Below are positions 10,001 through 19,843 of a stretch of DNA of 58,640 nucleotides, in pieces. A model generated the notes under the pieces. That model did not search any database, was not told the DNA's origin, and saw only the letters and a list, made by a program, of their open reading frames with translations. Within the stretch, counting starts at the first letter, position 1, and every line of letters begins with the position of its first letter. The DNA lies in contig CALGNO010000039.1 in assembly GCA_937958625.1 (NCBI GenBank), forward strand, positions 1 through 58,640, given 5' to 3'. This stretch comes from an uncultured Neomegalonema sp. Lineage in GTDB: Bacteria; Pseudomonadota; Alphaproteobacteria; Rhodobacterales; Rhodobacteraceae. A program made the position numbers and the translations under genes.

Positions 10001-10614
10001 GCGCGCCGGTCGATGGCGGCACCGTCATCGAGACCGTGCTGAAGCTCGACTCGACCGACTGGGCCACGCGCGGCGACCGCATCAGCACCCTGCGCGGCCT
10101 GCTGCGCGGCGCGGCGGCAGAGGCCATGTCGGCGGCGGCGGCGCTCGACCAAGGCCCGATAGACCTGCCCGGACCCACCGGCGAATCCAATCGCCTGTCC
10201 CTCGCCCCCAAGGGCACCGTCCTTTGTCTCGGCCCGACCGGCGAGGCGGCGCTGGCCCAGGCGGTGCAAGCGCTGGCGGTGGGCAATGCCGCCCTGGTCA
10301 TCGCGCCGGGGGCAAAGAAAGCCCTCGCCCCCCTGCGCGAGGCAAAGCTGCCGCTGGCGGTGTTCGACGGCGAGGCGGGGCCGGATGTGCTGTCGTCCGA
10401 GGCCATTCAGGGCGTCGCCATGGCGGGCGGCGACCTCGCCTCCCTGCGCTGGACCCTCGCGGGCCGCGACGGCCCGATCATCCCGGTCATCGCCGACCTG
10501 ATCGCCCCGGCCTCCTACGCCCACGAGCGCGCCGTCTGCATCGACACCACCGCATCAGGCGGCAACGCAGCCCTGCTGGCCCAATCCGGCAGCGAGGACA
10601 TGCAGGCGGCCTAG
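7015..10614 (+). CDS. putA: bifunctional proline dehydrogenase / L-glutamate gamma-semialdehyde dehydrogenase
   Basis: 1199 aa. PRODH motifs (SVKLSALHPRYE, NIDAEEADRLDMSLDV) and ALDH motifs (ISPWNFPLAIFSGQIAAALATGN, AETGGLNAMIVDSTALPEQAVRD, FQSAGQRCSALRVLY). Confidence 0.97.
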   Translation: MLDEIRTRLRADLYADEADVLDRLTAEAGLSADTRAAISASGASLVRDVRAADDPGMMEVFLAEYGLSTSEGVALMCLAEAMLRVPDAVTIDDLIQDKIAPHDWSTHLGHSDSTLVNASTWALMLTGRVIDEEDASSGVVGSLRGVVRRLGEPVVRVAVGRAMREMGAQFVLGRNIEEAMKKGTDAREAGFTYSYDMLGEAARTDADAQTYHGAYSQAIAAISRNARHDDIRENPGISVKLSALHPRYEFTHREETLPILVARTLQLAKAAKDAKLGFNIDAEEADRLDMSLDVIEAVLSDPSLAGWDGFGVVVQAFGPRAGHVIDWLHALAERLDRKIMVRLVKGAYWDTEIKRAQVMGLDGFPVFTRKAHTDVSYIACAKKLLGMTGRIYPQFATHNAHTVAAVLEMAGGRTQDYEFQRLHGMGETLHAIVMKKHGTRCRIYAPVGAHKDLLAYLVRRLLENGANSSFVNQIVDEDVSPETIARDPFEAMAATGKAQSDAIDAPHAIYGKRLNSRGWDFTDPVAVAAIKAERAPFLAPHQWGDSGDAIHNPAFPDEVVGHIDLATEDSVKAAIAAAVEAQPYWAARPVADRGAILRRIADLYERDYGEFFALAAREAGKTLPDCIAEMREAVDFLRYYADQAEHAEKDSIARGVIVCISPWNFPLAIFSGQIAAALATGNAVLSKPAEQTPLIARKAIALMHEAGVPEDIITLLPGEGETVGAALTSDPRIAGVCFTGSTEVAKIIDRQLAKTAAPDAMLIAETGGLNAMIVDSTALPEQAVRDIVMSAFQSAGQRCSALRVLYVQRDVEDRLLEMLYGAMEELHIGDPLNLATDVAPVINAEAKDDIDGYCTKMEGEGRLLKQIDAPTNGNFVAPHCFRVKGIHDVEREVFGPILHVARFDAEKINDVVDEINARGYGLTFGLHTRIDSRVQQVIDRAETGNLYINRNQIGAIVGSQPFGGEGLSGTGPKAGGPHYLSRFRKRATRPMEAVSGAPVDGGTVIETVLKLDSTDWATRGDRISTLRGLLRGAAAEAMSAAAALDQGPIDLPGPTGESNRLSLAPKGTVLCLGPTGEAALAQAVQALAVGNAALVIAPGAKKALAPLREAKLPLAVFDGEAGPDVLSSEAIQGVAMAGGDLASLRWTLAGRDGPIIPVIADLIAPASYAHERAVCIDTTASGGNAALLAQSGSEDMQAA

Positions 10615-10625
10615 GTTACAAAGAC

Positions 10626-10649
10626 GCTGCCCCGCACGTGATGCGGGGC
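10626..10649. repeat. palindromic intergenic repeat, copy 1 (GCTGCCCCGCACGTGATGCGGGGC)
   Basis: Perfect stem GCCCCGCA / TGCGGGGC with CGTGA loop; identical copy 78 bp downstream. Confidence 0.8.
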
Positions 10650-10703
10650 TTCGATGACCGGAGCGTGGACCTCTCCAGATGCACCGCGCCGCAAAGCACT
10701 ACT

Positions 10704-10727
10704 GCTGCCCCGCACGTGATGCGGGGC
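10704..10727. repeat. palindromic intergenic repeat, copy 2
   Basis: Identical 24-nt sequence to 10626..10649. Confidence 0.8.
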
Positions 10728-10819
10728 CTCTATAAGGTGAGAGCAAACTCTTCCCTCATGCAGGCCCCGGATTAAATCCGGCGCAACCTAACCATGCCCC
10801 CAAACCGAAAGCCGAGCCG

Positions 10820-11260
10820 ATGCTGAAATGGATCGCCATCCTCGCCGCCCTGCTGATCGTCGCCAGCCTCGCAGGCATCCTCTATGTCCGCCTCGCCGCC
10901 CACGACCCGGCGGACTGGCATGTCGACCCGGCCACCGTCACCGAGGTCGATGAGCGAAATCAGCATCGCGCCCGCGAAACCTTCCCCGCAGACCCGGTCA
11001 CCACCGCCGCCGCCTTGACTGACACGCTGAATGGCGAGTTGCTGGCGGGTGATCCGGTCGACAGCTACGCCACCTATGTCGTCCGCACGCCCCTGGTCGG
11101 CTATCCCGACTATATCTCCGTGCGCATCGACGCGGTGGGCGAGGGCAGTGAAGTCACGCTGTTTTCCCGCTCCCGCTTCGGCAAATCCGACCTTGGGGCG
11201 AACGAGGCGCGGGTGATGCGCATCCTGTCGGACTTGCGCGCCCGTTTGACAACTTCGTGA
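10820..11260 (+). CDS. DUF1499 family protein
   Basis: Single TM then DPADWHVDPATV...PVDSYATYVVRTPLVGYPDYISVRID...VTLFSRSRFGKSDLGANEARVMRIL. Confidence 0.75.
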   Translation: MLKWIAILAALLIVASLAGILYVRLAAHDPADWHVDPATVTEVDERNQHRARETFPADPVTTAAALTDTLNGELLAGDPVDSYATYVVRTPLVGYPDYISVRIDAVGEGSEVTLFSRSRFGKSDLGANEARVMRILSDLRARLTTS

Positions 11261-11342
11261 CCTGCGACCACTTGAAGCGTGCATTTTGCGAAAGCTGCAC
11301 TAAGTTAGAGTCATCGTTGGTTTGACTCTGGAAGGACACCCG

Positions 11343-11600
11343 ATGCTTCGTATTTCTGCTCTCGCCGCTTCTGCTGCCCTGCTGGCCGCCCCTGCCTTTG
11401 CCATGGATTGCAGCTACGGCAAGCACTCCGCTTCGGCCTCCGCCGAATCCTACGTGCCCGATTACGCGCCCGTCGCGGCCAGCACGACGATTCAGGAAAC
11501 CGGCCCGCTGCAAAGCACGCCGATCGATTCTTCCGTCATCGTCTATGAAGAAGACATCCAGATCGAAACGGTCCAGCCGATCTACGCCCCCGAGGGCTAA
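11343..11600 (+). CDS. small secreted hypothetical protein
   Basis: Signal peptide MLRISALAASAALLAAPAFA|MDCSYG; followed by an intrinsic terminator. Confidence 0.6.
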   Translation: MLRISALAASAALLAAPAFAMDCSYGKHSASASAESYVPDYAPVAASTTIQETGPLQSTPIDSSVIVYEEDIQIETVQPIYAPEG

Positions 11601-11625
11601 GTGCCGACCGACCATCTATCCCCAA

Positions 11626-11656
11626 ACGCCTCGCACCCCGTGCGGGGCGTTTTTTT
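11626..11656 (+). terminator. intrinsic terminator
   Basis: CGCCTCGCA-CCCCG-TGCGGGGCG stem-loop followed by a run of T. Confidence 0.75.
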
Positions 11657-11909
11657 GTGCAAAACCGATGAACGCCCGAAAAAAATGCCACCTCGGCGCG
11701 GTGCCGGGTGGCGATAGTTTAGGGAAGAAAAAGGACGCGCAGTAAGCGACCTACACGTACAAAAGCACGACGGCCCATTTGGTTCCCGGATTCCGTCACG
11801 CGGCTGCATTTTTTTGAAAATAATCTTCCGGACGGCCCCCGGCCCGCATTCACTTTGACACAAACCCCCTGCAGACGTACCTCTCGGCGACCCCGATCGG
11901 AGGACCGAC

Positions 11910-13658
11910 ATGGATATTTTCGCTCAGTTCCGCATGACCATTCTCGCCGCGCTGGATCGCCTCGTGGCCGACGGCACCCTCCCCGAGGGGCTTGAGACGC
12001 GCGGGGTCACCGCCGAGCCGCCCCGCGACGCGAGCCATGGCGACATCGCCTCCAACGCCGCGATGGCCGTCGCCAAGGCAGCAAAGAAAAACCCGCGTAA
12101 AATCGCCACGCAACTCGCCGCCATCCTCGCCGAAGACCCCCGGGTCGATCAAGCCGAGGTCGCCGGTCCCGGATTCATGAACCTGCGCCTTTCGCACGCC
12201 TTCTGGCGCGAGCGCCTGTCCGATGCCCTGCGTCAGGGCGAGGCGTATGGTCAGCCCGCCGAGCGCGCCGGCACCCACATCAATGTCGAGTATGTCTCCG
12301 CCAATCCCACCGGTCCCTTGCATGTGGGCCACACGCGCGGGGCGGTCTTCGGCGATGCGCTCGCCTCCGTGCTGGAATTCGCCGGGTATGACGTGACGCG
12401 CGAATATTACATCAACGATGGCGGCGCACAGGTCGATACCCTCGCCCGCTCGGCCTTTCAGCGCTACCGCGAGGCGCTGGGCCATGCCCCCGAAATGGCC
12501 GAGGGCCTCTATCCCGGCGATTACCTCATCCCCGTGGGCAAGGCGATGGCCGAGAAATGGGGCGACAGCCTGCTGGACCAGCCCGAGGAGGCATGGCTGG
12601 AGGACGTGCGCAGCTTCGCCACCGACGCGATGATGGACCTGATCCGCGACGATCTCGCCTCCATCGGCGTCGTGATGGACCGGTTCTATTCGGAAAAATC
12701 CCTCTACGGCCAGGGCGTGATCGAGGCGGCGATTGCCGAACTCGACAGCAAGGGCCTGATCTATCAGGGCGTGCTCGAACCCCCCAAGGGCAAGAAACCC
12801 GAGGATTGGGAACCGCGCGAGCAGACCCTGTTCAAGTCCTCCGAATTCGGCGACGACGTCGATCGCCCGATCAAGAAGTCGGACGGGTCATGGACCTATT
12901 TCGCCCCCGACATCGCCTATCACTATGACAAGCTGCAACGCGCCGACGCGCTGATCGACGTTTTCGGCGCCGACCACGGCGGTTATGTCAAACGCATGAA
13001 AGCGGCGTGCAAGGCGCTGTCCGATGGCGAGGAGCGCCTCGACATCAAACTCACCCAACTCGTCAAGCTGTTCGAGAACGGCGCGGAGTTCAAGATGAGC
13101 AAGCGCGCGGGCACTTTCGTCACCCTCAAGGACGTGATCGAGATGGTCGGTCCCGACGTGACCCGCTTCACGATGCTGACCCGCAAGAACGACGCCCCCC
13201 TCGATTTCGACTTCGCCAAGGTGAAGGAACAGTCGAAAGACAACCCGGTCTTCTACGTCCAATACGCCCATGCGCGCATCTGTTCGGCCATCCGCAAGGC
13301 CGAGGACGAGCAAGCCCTGACCGGCCTAGACGACGCCGCGCTGGCCGATGCTGACCTGTCCACCCTGACCCACGAGGCGGTTTTCGGACTGGTCAAGAAA
13401 ATCGCCGAATGGCCCCGCCAAGTGCGCGCGGCGGCGGAAAATCATGAACCGCACCGCATCGCGTTCTATCTCTATGATCTCGCGTCAGAGTTCCATTCGC
13501 TCTACAATCTGGGCGTCAAAACCCCGGAATTACGCTTTATTCAGGATGGGGACAAGGCCGCGACACTGGCGCGGTTGGCCCTGATTCGGGCAACCGCTGT
13601 CACAATTTCCAACGGATTGCGAATCTTAGGCGTGACGCCTGTACAAAAAATGAGTTAA
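11910..13658 (+). CDS. argS: arginyl-tRNA synthetase
   Basis: [58 protein letters not shown]. Confidence 0.95.
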   Translation: MDIFAQFRMTILAALDRLVADGTLPEGLETRGVTAEPPRDASHGDIASNAAMAVAKAAKKNPRKIATQLAAILAEDPRVDQAEVAGPGFMNLRLSHAFWRERLSDALRQGEAYGQPAERAGTHINVEYVSANPTGPLHVGHTRGAVFGDALASVLEFAGYDVTREYYINDGGAQVDTLARSAFQRYREALGHAPEMAEGLYPGDYLIPVGKAMAEKWGDSLLDQPEEAWLEDVRSFATDAMMDLIRDDLASIGVVMDRFYSEKSLYGQGVIEAAIAELDSKGLIYQGVLEPPKGKKPEDWEPREQTLFKSSEFGDDVDRPIKKSDGSWTYFAPDIAYHYDKLQRADALIDVFGADHGGYVKRMKAACKALSDGEERLDIKLTQLVKLFENGAEFKMSKRAGTFVTLKDVIEMVGPDVTRFTMLTRKNDAPLDFDFAKVKEQSKDNPVFYVQYAHARICSAIRKAEDEQALTGLDDAALADADLSTLTHEAVFGLVKKIAEWPRQVRAAAENHEPHRIAFYLYDLASEFHSLYNLGVKTPELRFIQDGDKAATLARLALIRATAVTISNGLRILGVTPVQKMS

Positions 13659-13737
13659 GGTAAATCAAACCATAGAGCGTGTTGTGCCAGGCGGAGCGCA
13701 GCAAGCCATAAATAAAACAATTCGCCGGGCAGTAAAA

Positions 13738-14973
13738 ATGAACAACGAAATCGATCTCTTGGATGAGCTCGAGCGCGAAGAACGTGACGAGCGACTTGCA
13801 CAAGGCGGGGGCGGCGTTGGCGCTGCCCTCGGCGTCGTACTGACTTTCGTTATCGGCTGCGGCCTGGTGTTTTCGGCGTATAAGCTGGGCCAGCGCAAGA
13901 CCGTGGACGAACCGCCCCTGATCGCCGCCAGCGATGTGCCGATCCGAACCGCGCCTGCGGATGCGGGCGGGGCGGAGATTCCCAATACCGGCAACCTCGC
14001 CAATGCGATGATCGACGGCAGTCGGCCCACCGCCGAGGATTTCGCCCTCAGCGATGGCGTCGTGGTGGAGGCGAACCTGCCCCGGCGCGACTTCGACCAG
14101 ATCGCATCCAGCGCCGAGACCCGCGAAATTCGCCGCGAGGTCGAACAGCTCAACGACCTGCCGATGAAGACCGGCATCGACGGCGAGCCGTCCCTGGGCC
14201 TCGATGGCCCGCCGGATCGCACCGATGAACAGCGCATGACCGCCGATGCGGAGGTGCCCGGTACGGGTGGCCCGACGCTCGACGAACTCGTTGCCGCCGC
14301 CAGTGCCGAAGAGGCCGCAGAGATTGCCGCCATCGACGCGGGTGCCGGGGCCGTTCCGCCTGCGCTGGAACTCTCGGTCGCCGAGACGATCATCGCGCCG
14401 TCCGCACCGTCCGCCGCGTCGGATGACGACGCCCGGTCCGAGGGCGACGGCACACAGATCGCGATGCGGATGCCCATGGCCAAGCCGAATCTCGGCCCCT
14501 CCGCCGTGCGCCGCACCGCTGCACCCCAGCCCGAGCCAGCCACGCCTGCGCTCGCCCCGGAAACACGGCCCACGCCGCCCCAGGTGCGTCAGCGCGTCGA
14601 ACCCGCCATCGCGCGCGTCGGCCCGACCCTCGCCCCGCCGGTCAACCCCCTGGCACAGCCGGTGCCACAGTTGTTGCCCAATCCGGGGATCGAGCGCGTG
14701 CGCGTACCGCCGCAGCCCTTGGGCGATGCCCAGGTGCAACTCGGCGCATTCGGCAGCCCGAACGAAGTCCGCGGACGCTGGGCGGCGCTCAAGGGCCGCA
14801 ACCCCGACCTGCTCGGCCAGCTTGGCCTGAAGGTCATGCCGGTCCAGACCGCCGATGGTCGCCAGCTCTACCGGATGCGTGTTGGTCCCCTGCGCGATAC
14901 CCTGCGGGCGGCACAGCTTTGTCAGGCCCTCGCCGGACGCGGAATCGATTGTTCCGTGCCCCAGCGACAGTAA
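13738..14973 (+). CDS. SPOR domain-containing membrane protein
   Basis: N-terminal TM, long Pro/Ala linker, C-terminal SPOR-like VQLGAFGSPNEVRGRWAALKGRNPDLLGQLGLKVMPVQTADGRQLYRMRVGPL. Located argS-SPOR-nagZ. Confidence 0.8.
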   Translation: MNNEIDLLDELEREERDERLAQGGGGVGAALGVVLTFVIGCGLVFSAYKLGQRKTVDEPPLIAASDVPIRTAPADAGGAEIPNTGNLANAMIDGSRPTAEDFALSDGVVVEANLPRRDFDQIASSAETREIRREVEQLNDLPMKTGIDGEPSLGLDGPPDRTDEQRMTADAEVPGTGGPTLDELVAAASAEEAAEIAAIDAGAGAVPPALELSVAETIIAPSAPSAASDDDARSEGDGTQIAMRMPMAKPNLGPSAVRRTAAPQPEPATPALAPETRPTPPQVRQRVEPAIARVGPTLAPPVNPLAQPVPQLLPNPGIERVRVPPQPLGDAQVQLGAFGSPNEVRGRWAALKGRNPDLLGQLGLKVMPVQTADGRQLYRMRVGPLRDTLRAAQLCQALAGRGIDCSVPQRQ

Positions 14974-14984
14974 GGGGCGACGCG

Positions 14985-15998
14985 ATGACCAGCGCCGCAA
15001 TCTTCGGATGCTCCGGCCCGGTCCTTGATGACCGAGAGCGCGGCTTCTTTCGAGAGGCCGCGCCCTGGGGATTTATCCTCTTTGCCCGCAATATCGAAAC
15101 CCCCGATCAAGTCTCCGCGCTCTGCGATGACCTGCGCGAGAGCGTGGGCCGCGATGCGCCGATCCTGATTGATCAGGAAGGGGGCCGCGTCGCTCGCCTG
15201 CGCGGCCCGCACTGGCGCGAATGGTCGCCCGCCCTCAACCTCGCCGAGGCGAGCGCGCTGGGCGAGGCCGAACGCTGCGCCGCCCTTTCCCTGCGCTACG
15301 AAATCATCGGACGCGAGCTGCGCGCCAGCGGCATCGATGTCGACTGCGCCCCCCTGCTCGACGTTCCGGCCCCCGAGGGCCATGACGTTATCGGCGACCG
15401 GGCGCTCGGCCATGACGCGGCCTCGGTAACGCGCCGCGCACGGGCGGTCTATGACGGCCTGCTCCGCGCCGGAGTCTTGCCGGTGATCAAGCATGTGCCC
15501 GGCCATGGACGAGCGGCGGTTGACAGTCATCTGGCCCTGCCCGTGGTCGATGCCCCGCTCGAACAGTTGCGCGCCGTAGACTTTGCGCCCTTCGCTGCCT
15601 TCGCCGATGCCCCCCTCGCGATGACCGCCCATGTGGTCTATTCCGCGATCGACGCGGATCGTTGCGCCACGGTGTCGAAGACAGTTGTCGACCTGATTCG
15701 CGATGAGCTGGGCATGGACAGCCTGCTGATGACCGATGACCTGTCGATGCAGGCCCTCGCCGGTGATTTTGGCGAGCGCACGCGGGATTCCCTGGCCGCC
15801 GGGTGCGATGTCATCCTGCATTGCAACGGCGATATGGAAGAGATGACGGCGATTGCCGCCCATCTGCCCGCCCTTTCCGGCGATGCCCAGCGCCGGGCCG
15901 CCCACGCCGAATCCCTGCGCGGCAGTATCGACGACGCGGTCGAACTCGAAGTGCTCGACCGCCGTTTCGAAGCCTTGGTGGAGCCGCTTCATGCCTGA
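14985..15998 (+). CDS. nagZ: beta-N-acetylhexosaminidase
   Basis: ILIDQEGGRVARLRGPHWREWSPA; VIKHVPGHGRAAVDSHLALPVVD; LLMTDDLSMQAL. Confidence 0.92.
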   Translation: MTSAAIFGCSGPVLDDRERGFFREAAPWGFILFARNIETPDQVSALCDDLRESVGRDAPILIDQEGGRVARLRGPHWREWSPALNLAEASALGEAERCAALSLRYEIIGRELRASGIDVDCAPLLDVPAPEGHDVIGDRALGHDAASVTRRARAVYDGLLRAGVLPVIKHVPGHGRAAVDSHLALPVVDAPLEQLRAVDFAPFAAFADAPLAMTAHVVYSAIDADRCATVSKTVVDLIRDELGMDSLLMTDDLSMQALAGDFGERTRDSLAAGCDVILHCNGDMEEMTAIAAHLPALSGDAQRRAAHAESLRGSIDDAVELEVLDRRFEALVEPLHA

Positions 15999-16860
15999 TG
16001 GTGAGAGCCTGGATTTCGAGGCCGAAAGCAATAGCCTGCTGATCGACATCGACGGGTTCGAGGGACCGCTGGACGTTCTGCTCACCCTCGCCCGTAACCA
16101 AAAAGTCGATCTTCGCCAGATCTCGATCCTGCAACTCGCCGAACAATATCTCGCCTTCGTGCGCGCCGCCCGCGCCCTGCGCCTCGATCTCGCCGCCGAT
16201 TATCTCGTCACCGCCGCATGGCTCGCCTACCTCAAATCGCGCCTGCTGTTGCCGGTGGAGGACAAGGCCGAGGACGAACCCGACGCCGACGAAATGGCCG
16301 CGCGACTGGCGTTTCAGCTTCAACGGCTCGAGGCGATGCGCAAGGCGGCGGCGACCCTGTTCGGGCGTGATCAACTTGGCCGCGATGTCTTCGCGCGCGG
16401 CAAGCCAGAGGTGGTGACGGTCGAAAAACAGATCGACTGGACCTGTCGCCTCATGGACCTGCTCGGAAGCTATGCCAAGGCCAAGAGCGCCTCCAGCTAT
16501 CGCCCGCTGCACATCGAACGCGCCAAGGCCCACTCGATGGAGGAGGCACTGGTCCGCCTGCGCGGCGTCGTCGGCGACACGCCGAACTGGACCCGGCTGG
16601 AGATGTTCTTGCCCGAGGACTGGCGCAACGAAAAGATGACCCGTTCCGCCATCGCCAGCACCTTCGCTGCCAGCCTCGAACTCGCCCGCGAGGGCCATGT
16701 CGCCCTCAGGCAGACCGAGATGTTCGGCCCGATCTACATGCGCGACGTGACCGAAGACGACCTCGCCCCCGACCTGACCGAAGGGCTGGATGCCGCCGTC
16801 GTCACCGATCACCCGCGCCAGCGCCGACGCATCCCGCATCTGCGAGGCAAGGTCGCTTGA
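15991..16860 (+). CDS. scpA: segregation and condensation protein A
   Basis: FEGPLDVLLTLARNQKVDLRQISILQLAEQYLAFV; overlaps nagZ and scpB. Confidence 0.92.
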   Translation: MPDGESLDFEAESNSLLIDIDGFEGPLDVLLTLARNQKVDLRQISILQLAEQYLAFVRAARALRLDLAADYLVTAAWLAYLKSRLLLPVEDKAEDEPDADEMAARLAFQLQRLEAMRKAAATLFGRDQLGRDVFARGKPEVVTVEKQIDWTCRLMDLLGSYAKAKSASSYRPLHIERAKAHSMEEALVRLRGVVGDTPNWTRLEMFLPEDWRNEKMTRSAIASTFAASLELAREGHVALRQTEMFGPIYMRDVTEDDLAPDLTEGLDAAVVTDHPRQRRRIPHLRGKVA

Positions 16861-17507
16861 CCGAGGCCGAGACCCCGCCGCCCTTCGCGGTCCCCGATGC
16901 GGATCGACAGGACCGCATGGTCGAGGCGATTCTCTTCGCCAGCAGCGACCCGCTCTCCACCGACGAAATCGAAGCCCGGATGCCGCGTGGTTCCGATGCC
17001 GCCGAAGCCCTGCGCCGGGTCGAGGCCGCCTATGCCGAACGCGGCGTCAATGTCGTGCGCGTGGCCGGAAAATGGGCGTTGCGGACGGCGTCCGATCTCA
17101 GTTTCCTGCTGCGAAACGAAGCCCAAGAGACGCGAAAACTCTCCCGCGCCGCCACCGAAACCCTCGCCATCATCGCCTATCACCAACCGGTGACGCGCAC
17201 CGAAATCGAAGAAGTACGCGGGGTCGCGGTGTCGAAAGGCACGCTCGATCTGTTGCTGGAACTGGAATGGATCAAGCTGGGCCGCCGCCGCGAAACCCCG
17301 GGACGCCCGGTGACCTTCGTGACCACCGAAGCATTCCTGACGCATTTCGGTCTTGAGAGCACCAAGGACTTGCCGGGTCTGGACGAGCTGAAAAAATCCG
17401 GCCTCCTCGACGCCCGCACCGTCGCAATCACCCCGCAAAAAGACGACGACCCCCTCGAAGCCGACGACGAAGACGGCCCCGGCGAAGATGCGAACCTCTT
17501 TAACTGA
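16857..17507 (+). CDS. scpB: segregation and condensation protein B
   Basis: VEAILFASSDPLSTDEIEARMP...TLAIIAYHQPVTRTEIEEVRGVAVSKGTLDLLLELEWIKLGRRRETPGRPVTFVTTEAFLTHFGLES. Confidence 0.93.
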   Translation: MTEAETPPPFAVPDADRQDRMVEAILFASSDPLSTDEIEARMPRGSDAAEALRRVEAAYAERGVNVVRVAGKWALRTASDLSFLLRNEAQETRKLSRAATETLAIIAYHQPVTRTEIEEVRGVAVSKGTLDLLLELEWIKLGRRRETPGRPVTFVTTEAFLTHFGLESTKDLPGLDELKKSGLLDARTVAITPQKDDDPLEADDEDGPGEDANLFN

Positions 17508-17655
17508 CGGCTCTTCGCGCCGGAGGATCATTGGTTCTTAAAACCAACTTTTGCCCCGTCATGCTCGGGCGTGACCCGAGCATCCAGAAGTCATTGAAAT
17601 ATTTGAAAGATTGATTGTCGGCAGTAACTTCAGGAGCGAGGTGCCCCCGCTCAAC

Positions 17656-18759
17656 TCACCGAAAATGCTTCGACAGCTTCAACCCCTGGCCCTGATAATT
17701 CGACCCAAGACCACCAATCCCATACAAAATATTCGGCGTCTCGCGCATCGCCTCATAGACCAGCCGCCCGACGATCTGCCCGTGCTCCAGCGCAAAGGGC
17801 GTTTCGTGGCACCGCACTTCCAGCACCCCGCGCGCGCCAGAGCCGCCGGTCGCCGAATGGCCAAAGCCGGGATCGAAGAACCCCGCGTAATGCACCCGAA
17901 ACTCGCCGACGAGGGCGGAGTAGGGCGTCATCTCGGCGGCGCAGTCGGGAGGCACATGCACAGCCTCGCGCGAGGCGAGGATATAGAATGCGCCGGGGTC
18001 GAGGATCAGCCGCCCGTGGCGATCCGGGAAAAGCGGCTCCCAGAAATCGCCCGCGTCATAGCCGCCGATCCGCTCCAGATCGATCAGCCCGGTATGCTGT
18101 TTGGCGCGGTATCCGATGGGGCCGTCGCCCACCGCGCGCAGGTTGACGCTGAACCCCACGCCATCCGCGTCAATATCGGCGCTATCCTCGCCCTCCACAT
18201 GGACCAGGCGGTGCTGGCTATGCAGAGCCGACAGCGCCGCGCCGGAATAGCGGGTTTCTCCGGCCCGGAACCGCATCTGGTTCAACCGCACCCCCGTGCG
18301 CGCCAGCACCGAAAACGTGCGGGGAGAAATCTCGGCATAGAGCGGCCCGCTGTATCCCGGCTCCAACCGGTCGAACTCGGTGCCCCGGTCACAGATCAGC
18401 CGGGTGAACAGATCAAGCCGACCCGTCGAACTCTTGGCATTGGCCACCGCGCCGATTCCGGCGGGCAGGTCGATGGATTCCAGCAACGGCACCAGATAGA
18501 CGCACCCGGTTTCCAGCACCGCGCCGCCGGTCAAATCGATCTCATGCATCGAAAATTCAGGCAGGCGCTCGGCCACGGTGGCCTTGGCACCCGGTAAAAA
18601 GCTCGCGCGGATGCGATAGGCGACGCGGCCCAGACGCAGATCAATGCTCGCGGGCTGAATTTGGCCCTCGACCAGCGGCGCGTCGAGACGCAGGCCGCCA
18701 GATTCGATCATGGCTCGAATGTCTTGGGACGGAAGAACACCGGATGCAGGGTCGTGCAT
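17656..18759 (-). CDS. dcd: 2'-deoxycytidine 5'-triphosphate deaminase
   Basis: LVEGQIQPASIDLRLGRVAYRIRASFLPG...AKSSTGRLDLFTRLICD...GFFDPGFGH. Confidence 0.85.
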   Translation of the reverse strand: MHDPASGVLPSQDIRAMIESGGLRLDAPLVEGQIQPASIDLRLGRVAYRIRASFLPGAKATVAERLPEFSMHEIDLTGGAVLETGCVYLVPLLESIDLPAGIGAVANAKSSTGRLDLFTRLICDRGTEFDRLEPGYSGPLYAEISPRTFSVLARTGVRLNQMRFRAGETRYSGAALSALHSQHRLVHVEGEDSADIDADGVGFSVNLRAVGDGPIGYRAKQHTGLIDLERIGGYDAGDFWEPLFPDRHGRLILDPGAFYILASREAVHVPPDCAAEMTPYSALVGEFRVHYAGFFDPGFGHSATGGSGARGVLEVRCHETPFALEHGQIVGRLVYEAMRETPNILYGIGGLGSNYQGQGLKLSKHFR

Positions 18760-18789
18760 CGTGATGGCCTCTTCCTTCGGTTTTGGAAA

Positions 18790-18866
18790 TGGTCGGGCTA
18801 GCAGGATTTGAACCTACGACCTTTCGTCCCCCAGACGAACGCGCTACCAAACTGCGCTATAGCCCG
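18790..18866 (-). tRNA. tRNA-Pro (anticodon GGG), encoded CCA
   Basis: Reverse complement CGGGCTATAGCGCAGTTTGGTAGCGCGTTCGTCTGGGGGACGAAAGGTCGTAGGTTTGAATCCTGCTAGCCCGACCA. Acceptor stem CGGGCTA/TAGCCCG; anticodon stem TTCGT/ACGAA around CTGGGGG. Confidence 0.95.
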
Positions 18867-18920
18867 ATGCGTGACCTATAGCGCCGGATATGCCCCGGCG
18901 CAACGCTTCAATCCGGCGTT

Positions 18921-19349
18921 TTACGCTGCGGCTTTTTGGGTCAGCTCTTCGCGCAGGGCAATGAGAGCCTCGAGAATAGCGTGCAGCTCGGCCCGGTCGG
19001 TCGACGACAATGCCGGCGCGGGCGCATCGGCCACCTTTGCGGCGGGTGCGCGAGCGGTGTCGATGGAGACGGCTGCCGCCGATTCGTCCCGCTCGGAGAT
19101 CGCCTTGACGCCCTGTTCACGCAGGGCCTTCTGCACGCCCTTGATCGAATACCCGTCCACATGCAGCATTGCCTGCACGCCCTTGAGCAGCGAGATGTCT
19201 TCGGGGCGATAATACCGGCGCCCGCCGCCACGCTTCATCGGCTTGATCTGCGGGAATTTGGTTTCCCAGAAACGCAGCACATGGGCGGGCACGTCGAGTT
19301 CCGTCGAGACTTCGCTGATGGTCCGGAAGGCCTGGTTCGATTTCGTCAT
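18921..19349 (-). CDS. MerR family transcriptional regulator
   Basis: [56 protein letters not shown]. Confidence 0.9.
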   Translation of the reverse strand: MTKSNQAFRTISEVSTELDVPAHVLRFWETKFPQIKPMKRGGGRRYYRPEDISLLKGVQAMLHVDGYSIKGVQKALREQGVKAISERDESAAAVSIDTARAPAAKVADAPAPALSSTDRAELHAILEALIALREELTQKAAA

Positions 19350-19409
19350 GTGGCTTCTCCCGAAATAGCGACGGCGCGTCCGGGTGCGACCCCGTCCGGC
19401 AGCGCAACT

Positions 19410-19718
19410 TTACGCCCGATTGCTGGCATTTTCATTAATAAGATCCTTGAGGACGTGCGAGGGACGAAAGACGAGAACCCGGCGCGGGTCGATCGCCGCT
19501 TCTTCACCCGTTTTCGGGTTGCGGCCCACGCGGCCCTTTTTCTCGCGTACGCTGAATGTGCCGAAGGACGAAATCTTGACCTTCTCGCCATCGGTCAGCG
19601 CCACGGAAATATGTTCGAGGACGGATTCGACCAGCTGCGCGGACTCGTTTCGCGACAAGCCAAGCGCATTATAGACGGATTCGCTCAAATCCGCCCGCGT
19701 CACGGTTTTACCTGTCAT
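19410..19718 (-). CDS. ihfA: integration host factor subunit alpha
   Basis: [69 protein letters not shown]. Confidence 0.95.
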   Translation of the reverse strand: MTGKTVTRADLSESVYNALGLSRNESAQLVESVLEHISVALTDGEKVKISSFGTFSVREKKGRVGRNPKTGEEAAIDPRRVLVFRPSHVLKDLINENASNRA

Positions 19719-19843
19719 AACCGCTGTGCCTCCCCTTCGTTAACCAGACGTTAGTCTGTACGCCAAAAATGTGTCAACGGCCAAAGGCCGCTAGAACGAT
19801 GTATGCGGATTAATTCTTTCAGGCCCGTGCAGTCTTGCACCGC

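Noticed and set aside
7237-10524. 1095-aa minus-strand ORF opposite putA
   Set aside because: Antisense shadow of a high-GC gene; the plus strand is unambiguous PutA.
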